A stretch of DNA of 64,000 nucleotides, taken from the NCBI GenBank assembly GCA_902524995.1, contig CABZFJ010000003.1, positions 1 to 64,000 of the forward strand. The letters run 5' to 3'. The position numbers and the translations under genes were made by a program. Origin of the DNA: an uncultured Pelagibacteraceae bacterium. Lineage in GTDB: Bacteria; Pseudomonadota; Alphaproteobacteria; Pelagibacterales; Pelagibacteraceae. This document shows positions 51,826 to 62,754 of the stretch, piece after piece. How positions within the stretch are numbered: the stretch's first letter is position 1; each line of letters opens with the position of its first letter. The notes under the pieces were generated by a model. It ran no database searches, had not been told where the DNA came from, and was given only the letters and a program-made list of their open reading frames with translations.

Positions 51826-52761
51826 ATGAAAATTTATGATTCAAATATTAAAAAAGCAGTAAAATATTTAAATAATAACGAATGTATTGGAATACCTACT
51901 GAAACTGTCTATGGTTTAGCAGCAAATGCTTATTCTGATAAAGCTACCAAAAGGATATTTAAATTAAAAGGAAGACCTGCTGATAACCCCTTAATAGTTC
52001 ATTATTATAGTATTAAAGATTTGGAAAAAGATTGTGAGACTAATACTTTGTTTTATAAACTTTATAATTCATTTTGCCCTGGGCCAATTACATTTATATT
52101 AAAACTAAAAAATGAAAGTAAAATTTCAAAAAATGTTACTAATAATAAAAATACTCTAGGTGTAAGATTTCCAAGTCACCGATCAGCTAGAAAATTATTA
52201 AAATCTTTAAAGTATCCTTTGGCAGCACCAAGCGCTAATATCTCAGAAGGGATAAGTCCAGTGACAAAAGACGATGTATATGATGAATTTGGAGAAAAAA
52301 TTAAATTTATTCTAGAAGGTGGAAGATCAAAAGTTGGCGTTGAATCTACAATAATAAGTTTATTAAAAAAACCACAAATTTTAAGATTAGGTGGTTTAGA
52401 TATTTCTATATTGAATAAAAAATTAAAAACAAATTTAAAAACTAAATTGTATGCTAAAAGCAAAGTAAATTCACCAGGAAGAGGGAGAATTCATTATTCA
52501 CCAGGTATACCCATTAGATTAAACGCAATTAAAATAAAAAAAGATGAGGCTTTAATACTAATTAAAAAGAAAAAAGAAAATAATAAGAATTATTTTTACT
52601 TAAGTAAGACAAATAATCTGATGGAGAGTGTTAAAAATTTATATAAAACATTAAGAAAAATTAAGAAGTTAGGTTACAAAAAAATTGCTGTGCAAAGAAT
52701 ACCAAACCAAAACTTTGGATTAGTGATTAACGATAGACTTTATAGAGCATCAAAAAAATGA
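51826..52761 (+). CDS. tsaC: Threonylcarbamoyl-AMP synthase (Sua5/YciO/YrdC)
   Basis: GIPTETVYGLAANAYSDKATKRIFKLKGRPADNPLIVH; PSANISEGISPV; C-terminal Sua5 domain. Confidence 0.93.
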   Translation: MKIYDSNIKKAVKYLNNNECIGIPTETVYGLAANAYSDKATKRIFKLKGRPADNPLIVHYYSIKDLEKDCETNTLFYKLYNSFCPGPITFILKLKNESKISKNVTNNKNTLGVRFPSHRSARKLLKSLKYPLAAPSANISEGISPVTKDDVYDEFGEKIKFILEGGRSKVGVESTIISLLKKPQILRLGGLDISILNKKLKTNLKTKLYAKSKVNSPGRGRIHYSPGIPIRLNAIKIKKDEALILIKKKKENNKNYFYLSKTNNLMESVKNLYKTLRKIKKLGYKKIAVQRIPNQNFGLVINDRLYRASKK

Positions 52762-53495
52762 AAAATTTAGTGGAAGTTAAAAATATAAAAAAAAACTATG
52801 GAAAGAATGAGGCCGTCAAAGGTATAAGTTTTAACATAAAAGAAGATGAAATTTTGGGTTTACTAGGTCCAAATGGTTCGGGAAAAACAACAACTATAGG
52901 CATGTTATTGGGACTTTTAAAACCAACTAGTGGAGAAATTTTTATAAATGGTCAAAAATTGGAAGGGAATAGAATTGAAATCTTGGAACAGATTAACTTC
53001 ATATCTCCATATATAGAATTACCAAAAAAACTTACAGTTAAACAAAATCTAACTGTTTATGGAAAATTATACAAAATAAATAATATTAATGAGAGGATTG
53101 AATTTTTATCAGAAAAATTAAGATTAGAAGAATTGCTTAATAGTATTACAGGGGAGTTATCTTCTGGACAAAAAAATAGAGTAAGTTTGGCAAAAGCACT
53201 AATCAATGAGCCTAAAGTATTACTATTAGATGAACCAACTGCATCTTTGGATCCAGAAGTGGGTGATTTTGTTAGGTCCTTTTTAGAAGATTACAAAAAA
53301 GAAAAAAAAATATCCATACTTCTTGCTTCTCATAACATGAATGAAGTCACAAGGCTTTGTAAATCAATTCTAATGATGAAAGATGGAATTATAATCGATG
53401 AAGGAAATCCTGAAGAATTAATAAATAAACACGGTAGAAAAAACCTTGAGGAAGTTTTTTTAAAATTATCAAGGAGTAAAAATGAGCTTAACTAG
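52758..53495 (+). CDS. ABC transporter ATP-binding protein
   Basis: LLGPNGSGKTTTIGMLLG; LSSGQKNRVSLAKALINEPKVLLLDEPTASLDPE. Confidence 0.95.
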   Translation: MKNLVEVKNIKKNYGKNEAVKGISFNIKEDEILGLLGPNGSGKTTTIGMLLGLLKPTSGEIFINGQKLEGNRIEILEQINFISPYIELPKKLTVKQNLTVYGKLYKINNINERIEFLSEKLRLEELLNSITGELSSGQKNRVSLAKALINEPKVLLLDEPTASLDPEVGDFVRSFLEDYKKEKKISILLASHNMNEVTRLCKSILMMKDGIIIDEGNPEELINKHGRKNLEEVFLKLSRSKNELN

Positions 53496-54273
53496 AATGT
53501 ACGGTCTTTTTTTAAGACATTTTTATTTAATTACTAGATCTTTTCCAAGAATTTTAGATCTTGTTTATTGGCCAACTATTCAAATTACTTTGTGGGGATT
53601 TATCTCAAATTTTTTTGCTACACATACAACATATTATAATAATGCAGTTGGAGTTATATTGACTTGCGCAATCCTTTATGATTTTCTTTTTAGAACTAGC
53701 ATAGGATTTAATATGCTTTTTCTTGAGGAAATTTGGAGTAGAAACTTTACGAATTTATTTATTGCACCGATGAAAATAGGTGAAATATTAACATCACTTG
53801 TTGCTACAGCTTTAATAAGAGCTCTTATAGGTTTAATACCTGCAGTGCTTTTAACTTCACCATTGTTCGGTATTTCTATTTTAGATTTAGGAATATTTTT
53901 ATTCTTTTTATTTTTAAGCCTATATTTATTTGGAATAACACTTGGCATCCTGGTATCAGCTGGTCTATTAAGATATGGTCCCTCTTTTGAAAATATAGCA
54001 TGGTCTACAATGTTTTTATTAGCTCCGTTTGGATGCATATATTATCCAATAGAAATATTACCGGAAGTGTTTCAGAAAATAGCTTACTTATTACCATTGG
54101 TATATATTTTTGAAGAGGCAAGAAATATTTTGATAAATCAGACTGTAGATATTCAAAATATCTACTATGCATTCATGTGGAATGCAGTTTACTTTGTGTT
54201 ATCGATTGCATTATTCTATTATTCTTTCAATGTTGCAAAAAATAAAGGAACGCTTATTAATATGGGTGAATAG
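53482..54273 (+). CDS. ABC-2 type transporter permease
   Basis: Six-TM pattern, overlaps upstream ATPase gene by 14 nt. Confidence 0.88.
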   Translation: MSLTRMYGLFLRHFYLITRSFPRILDLVYWPTIQITLWGFISNFFATHTTYYNNAVGVILTCAILYDFLFRTSIGFNMLFLEEIWSRNFTNLFIAPMKIGEILTSLVATALIRALIGLIPAVLLTSPLFGISILDLGIFLFFLFLSLYLFGITLGILVSAGLLRYGPSFENIAWSTMFLLAPFGCIYYPIEILPEVFQKIAYLLPLVYIFEEARNILINQTVDIQNIYYAFMWNAVYFVLSIALFYYSFNVAKNKGTLINMGE

Positions 54274-54350
54274 TGGTGCGCCCGCAAGGAGTCGAACCCT
54301 GAACCTCCAGAGCCGAAATCTGGCGCTCTATCCAGTTGAGCTACGGACGC
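54274..54350 (-). tRNA. tRNA-Arg (anticodon TCG), CCA encoded
   Basis: Reverse complement GCGTCCGTAGCTCAACTGGATAGAGCGCCAGATTTCGGCTCTGGAGGTTCAGGGTTCGACTCCTTGCGGGCGCACCA; anticodon loop TTTCGGC. Confidence 0.95.
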
Positions 54351-54373
54351 ATGATAATTTAATATAATAAATT

Positions 54374-55354
54374 ATGAAAAATATCATCAAATTTATTATT
54401 AAAGAAAACGATAATAACATGAGAGTAGACACCATACTAGCAAATCAAAATAAAAGTTTAAGCAGAACTAGAGTAAAAAATTTAATATTAGACGGTAAAT
54501 TAAAAATTAATGATAGGATCAAACAAGATCCTTCAATTAAAATTAAATTAAATGACATAATTGAGCTTGAAATTGTCGAGCCTAAGAAGCAAAGCTTAAA
54601 ACCTTATAATTTTAAATTAAATATAATTTATGAAGATGAAGACTTAATCGTAATTGATAAACCTTCTGGAATTTCAATGCACCCCGGCCCAGGCAATTAC
54701 GATAATACGATAGTTAACGCATTAATGAATTATGATAGTAAAAATTTATCTGATATTGGAGATGAACTTAGGCCTGGTATAGTTCATAGAATTGATAAAG
54801 ACACATCAGGATTAATTGTAATTGCAAAAAATAATTCAACTCATGAAAAATTATCAATTCAGTTTTCTGAACATACAATAACAAGAGTTTATCAAACTTT
54901 AACATGGGGTAAACTAAGACCTCGAAAAGGAACTATTGAAACGTTCATAACTAGAAGTTCAAAAAATAGACAGATGATGGAAGTATCATCTAGCAAAGGT
55001 AAAAAAGCAATTACACATTATGAAACTTTAGAGCTTTTTGAGAATGATAAAGTTCCAACTTTTAGTTTTATAGAATGTAAATTAGAAACCGGGAGAACTC
55101 ATCAGATAAGAGTTCATATGTCAAATAAAGGTAACAATATTCTTGGAGATAAAAAATATAAAAAGAAATTTAAAAAATTTAAAAACATTGATGAAGATCT
55201 TAATAGTAAAATTTTAAATCTTGATAGACAATTCTTACACGCAAAACAGTTAGGTTTTGACCATCCAATAACAGGAGAAAGATTAGAATTTTCATCAAAT
55301 ATCCCAAAAGAATTAGGCGATATCTTAAAAAAACTAAGAAAATTAAGTAAATAA
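54374..55354 (+). CDS. rluD: 23S rRNA pseudouridine synthase, RluD family
   Basis: S4 domain; GIVHRIDKDTSGLIVIAKN; ETGRTHQIRVHMSNKGNNILGDKKY. Confidence 0.93.
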   Translation: MKNIIKFIIKENDNNMRVDTILANQNKSLSRTRVKNLILDGKLKINDRIKQDPSIKIKLNDIIELEIVEPKKQSLKPYNFKLNIIYEDEDLIVIDKPSGISMHPGPGNYDNTIVNALMNYDSKNLSDIGDELRPGIVHRIDKDTSGLIVIAKNNSTHEKLSIQFSEHTITRVYQTLTWGKLRPRKGTIETFITRSSKNRQMMEVSSSKGKKAITHYETLELFENDKVPTFSFIECKLETGRTHQIRVHMSNKGNNILGDKKYKKKFKKFKNIDEDLNSKILNLDRQFLHAKQLGFDHPITGERLEFSSNIPKELGDILKKLRKLSK

Positions 55355-55397
55355 AACGATTGTAAAAAAAAATTTCTCTATTAAATAAATATTTCCG

Positions 55398-56288
55398 ATG
55401 AGTAATAATACATACAACTTGCCTACACTTTCAAATGAAGGTGGTTTAGCAGCATATCTAGCTCAGATAAAAAAATTTCCTATGCTAGATGCAGAAGAAG
55501 AATACATGCTTGCTAAAAACTGGAAAACGACGGGAAATGTTAAATCAGCTGAAAAACTTGTTACAAGTCATCTAAGACTAGTTGCTAAAATAGCAATGGG
55601 ATACAAAGGCTATGGCTTGCCTCTTAATGAAATGATTTCAGAAGGTAACGTTGGTTTAATGCAAGCCGTTAAAAAATTTGAACCAGAAAAAGGTTTTAGA
55701 CTTGCAACTTATGCAATGTGGTGGATTAAAGCCTCGATACAAGAATATATTCTAAGATCATGGAGCTTAGTGAAAATTGGAACTACAACAGCTCAGAAAA
55801 AGCTTTTTTTCAATTTGAAGAAGCTAAAAAATCAAATTGCACCTAGAACAGAGGGTGACTTACGTGATGAACACGTAAAAGATATAGCTAACAGATTAGA
55901 TGTTAGTGAACAAGAAGTGGTATCAATGAATAGAAGACTTTCGGGAAAAGAGCAGTCTTTAAATGCACCTATAGGAGAAGATGGTGATGAATGGCAAGAT
56001 TGGGTCGTTGATAATGATATGGATCAAGAACTTAAATTTGCGCAAAATGAAGAAATGGAACAACGAAAGGATCTTCTTCAAGACTCTATTAAAATTTTAA
56101 ATGAGAGAGAAAAAGAAATCCTTTACTCCAGAAGATTGACTGATGATCCAATAACTTTAGAGGATTTAAGTAAGAAATTTAAAATTAGCAGAGAAAGGAT
56201 AAGACAAATTGAAAATAAAGCATTTGAAAAACTTCAAAAACATATGCTGAACTCCGCTAAATCAAAAAATCTATTACCCGCAAATTAA
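55398..56288 (+). CDS. rpoH: RNA polymerase sigma-32 factor
   Basis: SHLRLVAKIAMGYKGYGLPLNEMISEGNVGLMQAVKKFEPEKGFRLATYAMWWIKASIQEYILRSWSLVKIGTTTAQKKLFFNL (RpoH box). Confidence 0.96.
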   Translation: MSNNTYNLPTLSNEGGLAAYLAQIKKFPMLDAEEEYMLAKNWKTTGNVKSAEKLVTSHLRLVAKIAMGYKGYGLPLNEMISEGNVGLMQAVKKFEPEKGFRLATYAMWWIKASIQEYILRSWSLVKIGTTTAQKKLFFNLKKLKNQIAPRTEGDLRDEHVKDIANRLDVSEQEVVSMNRRLSGKEQSLNAPIGEDGDEWQDWVVDNDMDQELKFAQNEEMEQRKDLLQDSIKILNEREKEILYSRRLTDDPITLEDLSKKFKISRERIRQIENKAFEKLQKHMLNSAKSKNLLPAN

Positions 56289-56300
56289 TACTGTTGTTTT

Positions 56301-57593
56301 TTAAAAGTTAAATGGATCTATTAGAAGAATAGTATCTTTTCTTTCTGGACTTGTTGAAATACTGGATATTTTTGTTTCAATGAACTCTTCAATTGCTTTT
56401 ACATAAATTTTTGCATTATTAGGTAAATCCTCAAATTTTTTTATTCCTTGAGTTTTAGATTTCCATCCTTCAAGTTTTTTATAAACTGGTTTGACATTTA
56501 ATTGATCTTGTACAGCGGCAGGAAAATAATCTATTTCTTTGCCATTTAGTTCGTAAGCTACACAAAGATTTATTTCATCGAGTTCATCTAAAACATCCAA
56601 TTTGGTTAATGCTATTCCATCAATACCTGAAATCTTTATAGTTTGTCTTACTAGAACTCCATCAAACCAGCCGCATCTTCTTTTTCTGCTGGTGACAGTT
56701 CCAAATTCATGTCCCTTTTCACCTAAATGATTACCAATATCATCTGTGAGTTCTGTTGGAAAAGGTCCTTCACCAACCCTAGTTGTGTATGCTTTAGTAA
56801 TTCCTAATACATAGTTTATTGAGTTAGGACCACATCCAGATCCTGTTGCTGCTGAGGCTGCCACTGTATTGGATGAAGTTACATATGGATATGTACCATG
56901 ATCAACATCAAGTAATATTCCTTGAGCCCCTTCAAATAATATTTTTTTATTTTCTGATTTAAATTGATCTATTTTTCTCCATACAGGTGCTGAATATTTT
57001 AAAATATTTGGGGCTATTTTTAATAGTTCCTTAACCAGTTTATCTTTTTCATATATTGGCTTGCCCAATCCCTTACGGATTGCATTATGATGTTCAAGTA
57101 CTAACGATAATCGATTTTCAAGATTTTGTTTTGAAGCAAGATCCATTACCCTTATAGATCTTCTTCCTACTTTGTCTTCATAGGCTGGACCAATACCTCT
57201 TCTTGTAGTTCCAATTTTCGATTTACCAGCAGAGTCTTCTCTTATTTCATCCATCTCTCTGTGAAATGGTAAAATTAATGTAGCGGCCTCTGATAATATG
57301 AGATTATTTTCATTAATTTCTACACCTTTAGATTTAGCTTCTTCAATTTCATCTAGAAGCGCCCAAGGATCTACAACAACTCCATTTCCTATAATTGAAA
57401 TTTTATTTTTTCTTACAATTCCAGATGGTAATAATCTTAATTTATAAGTAACACCATCTATGACCAAAGTGTGACCAGCATTATGTCCTCCTTGGAATCT
57501 TATAACAACATCGGCTTCGCTAGATAACCAATCAACTATTTTCCCTTTTCCTTCATCCCCCCACTGCGATCCAACAACGACTACATTATTCAT
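56301..57593 (-). CDS. purA: Adenylosuccinate synthetase
   Basis: [46 protein letters not shown]. Confidence 0.97.
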   Translation of the reverse strand: MNNVVVVGSQWGDEGKGKIVDWLSSEADVVIRFQGGHNAGHTLVIDGVTYKLRLLPSGIVRKNKISIIGNGVVVDPWALLDEIEEAKSKGVEINENNLILSEAATLILPFHREMDEIREDSAGKSKIGTTRRGIGPAYEDKVGRRSIRVMDLASKQNLENRLSLVLEHHNAIRKGLGKPIYEKDKLVKELLKIAPNILKYSAPVWRKIDQFKSENKKILFEGAQGILLDVDHGTYPYVTSSNTVAASAATGSGCGPNSINYVLGITKAYTTRVGEGPFPTELTDDIGNHLGEKGHEFGTVTSRKRRCGWFDGVLVRQTIKISGIDGIALTKLDVLDELDEINLCVAYELNGKEIDYFPAAVQDQLNVKPVYKKLEGWKSKTQGIKKFEDLPNNAKIYVKAIEEFIETKISSISTSPERKDTILLIDPFNF

Positions 57594-58402
57594 CTAAATT
57601 TCTTTTCTATTATAAAACTATTTAAATGGTTAATTGGTCCATTTCCTTTTCCAAAGTTTGGTCTTGTCCTAATGGCATTGTTTACATATCTAATACCCAA
57701 CTCACAAGATTTCTTTAGACTTTTTCCACATCCATAATATGTTGCAATTGCACTTGATAATGTACATCCAGTTCCATGAGTATTTTTTGTTTTAATTTTT
57801 TTATTTGTAAATATTACAGTTTCATTTTTATTTACAAAAATATCTTTCAAAGTTTTAGAACTTAAATGACCACCTTTAATTAAAACATTCTTAGCACCTA
57901 AATCTAATAATATTTTAGCAGCATTTTTCATATCTAAGATAGATTTAATTTTAGTTTTAGTTAGTATTTCTGCTTCGGGAATATTTGGTGTTATTAAATC
58001 AACTTTTTTTATTAATTTATTTTTTAAAACCAAAATGGCTTTATTATCAATAAGTTTGGATCCACCTTTGGCTAACATAACAGGATCTAATATTATTTTA
58101 TTTAAATTTGACTTTTTTATTGATTTTAATACTGAATTTATAACTTGAGTAGAATGCAGCATTCCTATCTTTACTGCGTCTGGCTTAATATCTTTTGAGG
58201 TAAATTCGATTTGATTAGAAATTTCTTTAATAGGTATTGGTATTATAGACTTAACACCAGTTGTATTTTGGGATGTTACTGCTGTGATTGCTGTCATAGC
58301 GAAAGAACCAAGAGAAGTAACTGATTTAATATCTGCTTGAATGCCTGCTCCACCAGAGGAGTCTGATCCAGCAATTATTAATATTTTAGATTTGATTTTC
58401 AA
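57590..58402 (-). CDS. thiD: Hydroxymethylpyrimidine (phosphate) kinase
   Basis: [52 protein letters not shown]. Confidence 0.95.
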   Translation of the reverse strand: MKIKSKILIIAGSDSSGGAGIQADIKSVTSLGSFAMTAITAVTSQNTTGVKSIIPIPIKEISNQIEFTSKDIKPDAVKIGMLHSTQVINSVLKSIKKSNLNKIILDPVMLAKGGSKLIDNKAILVLKNKLIKKVDLITPNIPEAEILTKTKIKSILDMKNAAKILLDLGAKNVLIKGGHLSSKTLKDIFVNKNETVIFTNKKIKTKNTHGTGCTLSSAIATYYGCGKSLKKSCELGIRYVNNAIRTRPNFGKGNGPINHLNSFIIEKKFR

Positions 58403-58403
58403 T

Positions 58404-59735
58404 TTATTGAATAGATTTTTTAATTATATTAACACACAGTTTATTTAAGCTTGAGTCATCTGACTCGCTCATAATTCTTATTTTTGGTTCAGTACCAGAT
58501 TTTCTAACTAATATTCTACCTTTTTTTTTAATTATTTTATTTGCCTCATTAATAGCTTTTTTACATTTAGGTGTATTAATAATTGATTTATCCTTAACTT
58601 CTATATTCTTTAATATTTGAGGGGTAGGTTTGAACTTATTAAAAAGTTCACTTGCTTTCTTTCTTTTTCTTAAAGAAAAAAGGATTTCCAAGGCAACCAA
58701 TAATCCATCTCCTGTGGTAGCAAACTTTCCAAGAATTATATGACCTGATTGTTCTCCACCTAAATTAAATTTATTTTTTTTCATTTTTTCTTTTACATAT
58801 CTATCTCCTACATCTGATCTTAAAAATTTAATTCCATTATTTTTAAAAAACTTTTCTAAACCATAATTTGACATTAATGTACCAACAACACCTCCCTTTA
58901 AAATCTTTTTTCTTTTCCACCTCTCACCTAACATTGCAAGAATTTTATCTCCATCAATAATTCTTCCTTTTTCATCACAGACTATTATTCTGTCTGCGTC
59001 ACCATCTAATGAAATACCTATATGAGCTTTATTTTTTTTTGTCATTTGACAAATTTTACTTGGATGAGTAGATCCAGATTTAAGATTAATATTTAATCCA
59101 TTCGGAGAAGTGCCTGTTTTATATACTTTCGCACCTAATGATTTAAATAAATCTGGTCCAGCTTTATAACCAGCTCCGTTAGCGCAGTCTAAAGCAATTT
59201 TAATACCTTTTAAACTGAAAGAAGATGGGAAATTTTGTTTTAATATTCTTATATAATTTTTATTAGCATCTTCTAATCTTTTTACTCTACCCAACTCAAT
59301 TGGTTTTGAGAGATTTTTAGTAATTTTAGAGTCAATTAACTTTTCAATTTTTTTCTCAATTTTGTCGGATAGTTTAAGTCCGTCAGGTCCGAAAAGTTTT
59401 AATCCATTATCGTGATATGGATTATGTGATGCAGTAATCATTATACCCATATTTGCTCTCATTTTTTTTGTTAGCATAGCTAAACCATTTGTAGGTAGTG
59501 GTCCCAAAGTATAAATATGCATTCCTGCCGATGCCAATCCAGATACTAAAGCTGGTTCAAGGGTATATCCTGATAATCTAGTATCTTTGGCTATAATTGC
59601 TGTTTGTTTACTTTTTTTTAAATTTTTAAAATATGTACCAGCTGCTAAGCCAAATTTAAAAAACATTTCTCCATTTATTTTGGTATCATTAACTCTTCCT
59701 CTAATACCATCAGTCCCAAAATATTTTTTAATCAT
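58404..59735 (-). CDS. glmM: Phosphoglucosamine mutase
   Basis: YFGTDGIRGRVND; MITASHNPYHDNGLKLF; LDGDADRIIVCDEKG. Confidence 0.96.
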   Translation of the reverse strand: MIKKYFGTDGIRGRVNDTKINGEMFFKFGLAAGTYFKNLKKSKQTAIIAKDTRLSGYTLEPALVSGLASAGMHIYTLGPLPTNGLAMLTKKMRANMGIMITASHNPYHDNGLKLFGPDGLKLSDKIEKKIEKLIDSKITKNLSKPIELGRVKRLEDANKNYIRILKQNFPSSFSLKGIKIALDCANGAGYKAGPDLFKSLGAKVYKTGTSPNGLNINLKSGSTHPSKICQMTKKNKAHIGISLDGDADRIIVCDEKGRIIDGDKILAMLGERWKRKKILKGGVVGTLMSNYGLEKFFKNNGIKFLRSDVGDRYVKEKMKKNKFNLGGEQSGHIILGKFATTGDGLLVALEILFSLRKRKKASELFNKFKPTPQILKNIEVKDKSIINTPKCKKAINEANKIIKKKGRILVRKSGTEPKIRIMSESDDSSLNKLCVNIIKKSIQ

Positions 59736-59737
59736 TT

Positions 59738-60787
59738 TTAATTTTGTAATTCTTTAAAAATTTTGAATGCTTGATTAATTTCTTTAACATCATGAACTCT
59801 TAGTATTTGAACGCCTTGTTGATATGCTTGAATACATGAGGATATAGTTCCACCAATCCTTTCTTTGGTATCATTTTGTTTTGAAATATCTTTAATAAAT
59901 CTCTTTCTAGACAAACCTAACATTACAGGAAGGCCCAATGAATGAAAAATAGAAATTTTCTTTAAAATGGTAATATTATGTTTCAAATTTTTTCCAAAAC
60001 CGATGCCTGGATCTAATATAATATTATTGTGTTTAATGCCTGCTTTTCTTAAATATTTTAATTTATTTTCAAAAAAATCATAAATTTCAAGTAACACATT
60101 ATTGTACGATGGTCTTAATTGCATATTCTTTGGTGTTCCTTTCATATGATGAATGACAAAAGGTTTTTTTGTTTTTTTTAAATAATTTATGGTGTGAGGA
60201 TCATAACTTAGTCCAGATACATCATTTATAAGATCTATTTGCATTTTAGAAGCTTTCTCCATTACAAAACTTTTTCTAGTATCTAATGAAATAAAACTTT
60301 TTTTATTTTTTAAAAATTTTAGAATATACTTAATTCTATCCCATTCTTTTCTTGGGTGAATATCATTTGCACCTGGTCTAGTAGATTCTCCACCAACATC
60401 AATTATTTTTGCACCATTTAACAATAAGCTATTTACTAGATTTTTGGCTAAATTTTTTTTATTATATTTTCCACCATCTGAAAAGCTATCTGGTGTTAAA
60501 TTGATTATACCCATTAAAATTGGGATGTTGGATAAATTTAATTTTTTAAAGGTTTTCTTTTTTTTTATATTTTTTAAATCTCTATTAACTTTATTTTTAA
60601 GTTTGTTTGGAAGTTTACTAATATCTCTAAGATTAATAATTTTAGTTTTTTTTCTGTCAATGATTTCTAATTTATCAAAAGAAATATGATTGTAACCATT
60701 CAGAGGAATGGATTTTTTTTTTTTAATGTATGTTTTTGATGTTGTTCCGTAATAAAAATTACACGCTCTAGTGTAATATTCATTCAT
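59738..60787 (-). CDS. folP: Dihydropteroate synthase with N-terminal extension
   Basis: MGIINLTPDSFSDGGKY; IIDVGGESTRPGA; DPGIGFGKNLKHN. Confidence 0.94.
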   Translation of the reverse strand: MNEYYTRACNFYYGTTSKTYIKKKKSIPLNGYNHISFDKLEIIDRKKTKIINLRDISKLPNKLKNKVNRDLKNIKKKKTFKKLNLSNIPILMGIINLTPDSFSDGGKYNKKNLAKNLVNSLLLNGAKIIDVGGESTRPGANDIHPRKEWDRIKYILKFLKNKKSFISLDTRKSFVMEKASKMQIDLINDVSGLSYDPHTINYLKKTKKPFVIHHMKGTPKNMQLRPSYNNVLLEIYDFFENKLKYLRKAGIKHNNIILDPGIGFGKNLKHNITILKKISIFHSLGLPVMLGLSRKRFIKDISKQNDTKERIGGTISSCIQAYQQGVQILRVHDVKEINQAFKIFKELQN

Positions 60788-60793
60788 TTACGC

Positions 60794-62686
60794 TTAGTGC
60801 ACTATCTTTGGTTTTAGCCCCATTGAGCCAAGTGCTGAACTTTGATCATCATCTTCAACTTTTAGATCTTCTTTATTCTTAGGATAAATATTCTTATTAA
60901 TTAAATCTTCAATTTCCGCACCTGTTAAAGTTTCGTAAGTAAGTAAAGCTTTTGCTAGTTTATGCAGATCATCAATTTTTTCAGTTAATACTTTTCTTGC
61001 TCTCTCGTAACCCATATCAACAAATTTTCTAATTTCACTATCAACTTTTTTAGCTGTTTCCTCTGACATATTTTGTTGTCTTGCAACAGATCTTCCTAAA
61101 AATACTTCTTCTTCATTTTCACCATAAGCAACTGGTCCCATTTCTTTACTTAATCCAGCTCTCATAACCATTGCTCTTGCTCTTTTAGTTGCTTGTTCAA
61201 TATCGCTTGCTGCTCCTGTAGTTACTTTGTCATCTCCGAAAATTATTTCTTCCGCAACTCTTCCGCCCATAGCAATAGCCATTTGTGCGTGAAGTTGTTC
61301 TCTTGTTTGAGAAACTTCATCTCGTTCTGGTAACTGCATAACCATTCCTAGAGCTCTTCCTCTTGGTATTATTGTTGCTTTATGTATAGGATAAGCAGCC
61401 TTTTCATTTATTGTAACAATTGCATGTCCAGCTTCATGGTAAGCAGTTAATTTTTTCTCTTCTTCTGACATTACCATAGATCTTCTTTCAGATCCCATCA
61501 TTACTTTATCTTTAGCTTCTTCAAATTCTTGGTATGTAACAATTCTTTTATTTTTTCTTGCTGCTAATAATGCGGCTTCATTGACTAGGTTTGCTAAATC
61601 CGCTCCAGAAAATCCAGGTGTTCCTCTGGCAACTGTTCTTAAGTTAACATCAGGTGCCATTGATATTTTCTTTGCGTGTACTTTTAAAATTTTTTCCCTA
61701 CCAATTAAATCTGGATTAGAAACAACAACTTGTCTGTCAAATCTACCTGGTCTTAATAATGCTGGGTCCAATACATCTGGCCTGTTAGTTGCGGCAATAA
61801 TAATTACGCCCTCATTAGTATCGAAACCATCCATCTCAACTAATAACTGGTTAAGTGTTTGCTCTCTCTCATCATTTCCTCCACCAAGGCCTGCTCCTCT
61901 ACTTCTCCCTACTGCATCAATCTCGTCAATAAATATGATACATGGAGAATGTTTTTTTCCTTGTTCAAACATGTCTCTTACTCTTGAAGCACCAACACCA
62001 ACAAACATTTCAACAAAATCTGATCCAGAAATCGTAAAGAATGGTACTCCAGCTTCTCCAGCAATTGCTCTAGCTAATAGTGTTTTACCAGTTCCAGGAG
62101 GACCCACTAATAAACATCCTCTTGGTATTTTACCACCTAGTCTACTAAACTTTCTAGGATCTTTTAAAAATTCAACAACTTCCTCAACTTCTTCTTTTGC
62201 TTCTTCGACACCTGCAACATCATTGAAGGTAACTTTGCCTTTTACCTCATTCATCATTTTAGCTTTTGATCTTCCAAATCCCATTGCTCCACCTTTTCCA
62301 CCCTGCATCTGTCTCATAAAAAAGATCCAAACAGCAATTAGTAAAAGCATTGGAAACCATGAGAGAAGTATTCCTAATAATGAAGGCATTTTTTCCTCTA
62401 ATGGACTGGCAGAAATGCTAACACCTTTATCACTTAGCTTCTGAATTAAGTTAGGGTCTTCAGGTGCATAGGTAGTAAATTGATTTCCATTTGATAATAC
62501 ACCTTTTATATTTTTTCCTTGTATTTCAACTTTAACCACTCTTCCATTATCTACTTCAGTTAAAAATTCAGAGAAAATAACTTTATTTTTTTGGGAAATA
62601 GACCCTTGTGGGTTTTTAAACATATTATATAGCCCAATCGTCAAAATAACGATTATTCCCCACATAGCTAAGTTTTTAAAACTCAT
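60794..62686 (-). CDS. ftsH: ATP-dependent zinc metalloprotease FtsH
   Basis: [41 protein letters not shown]. Confidence 0.97.
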   Translation of the reverse strand: MSFKNLAMWGIIVILTIGLYNMFKNPQGSISQKNKVIFSEFLTEVDNGRVVKVEIQGKNIKGVLSNGNQFTTYAPEDPNLIQKLSDKGVSISASPLEEKMPSLLGILLSWFPMLLLIAVWIFFMRQMQGGKGGAMGFGRSKAKMMNEVKGKVTFNDVAGVEEAKEEVEEVVEFLKDPRKFSRLGGKIPRGCLLVGPPGTGKTLLARAIAGEAGVPFFTISGSDFVEMFVGVGASRVRDMFEQGKKHSPCIIFIDEIDAVGRSRGAGLGGGNDEREQTLNQLLVEMDGFDTNEGVIIIAATNRPDVLDPALLRPGRFDRQVVVSNPDLIGREKILKVHAKKISMAPDVNLRTVARGTPGFSGADLANLVNEAALLAARKNKRIVTYQEFEEAKDKVMMGSERRSMVMSEEEKKLTAYHEAGHAIVTINEKAAYPIHKATIIPRGRALGMVMQLPERDEVSQTREQLHAQMAIAMGGRVAEEIIFGDDKVTTGAASDIEQATKRARAMVMRAGLSKEMGPVAYGENEEEVFLGRSVARQQNMSEETAKKVDSEIRKFVDMGYERARKVLTEKIDDLHKLAKALLTYETLTGAEIEDLINKNIYPKNKEDLKVEDDDQSSALGSMGLKPKIVH

Positions 62687-62754
62687 AGAACACTAAATTA
62701 AGAATTATTAGTAAATTAACAAGTGTCATTTTGATCATTTAACAAAAAAAATTA

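Noticed and set aside
53676-54038. 120-aa minus-strand ORF inside the ABC permease
   Set aside because: Antisense to hydrophobic TM gene; charged translation without motifs.
54167-54367. 66-aa plus-strand ORF
   Set aside because: Reads through the antisense strand of tRNA-Arg and the permease end in another frame.
61581-62444. 287-aa plus-strand ORF opposite ftsH
   Set aside because: Antisense to strongly conserved ftsH; low-complexity translation with no domain motifs; shadow ORF.
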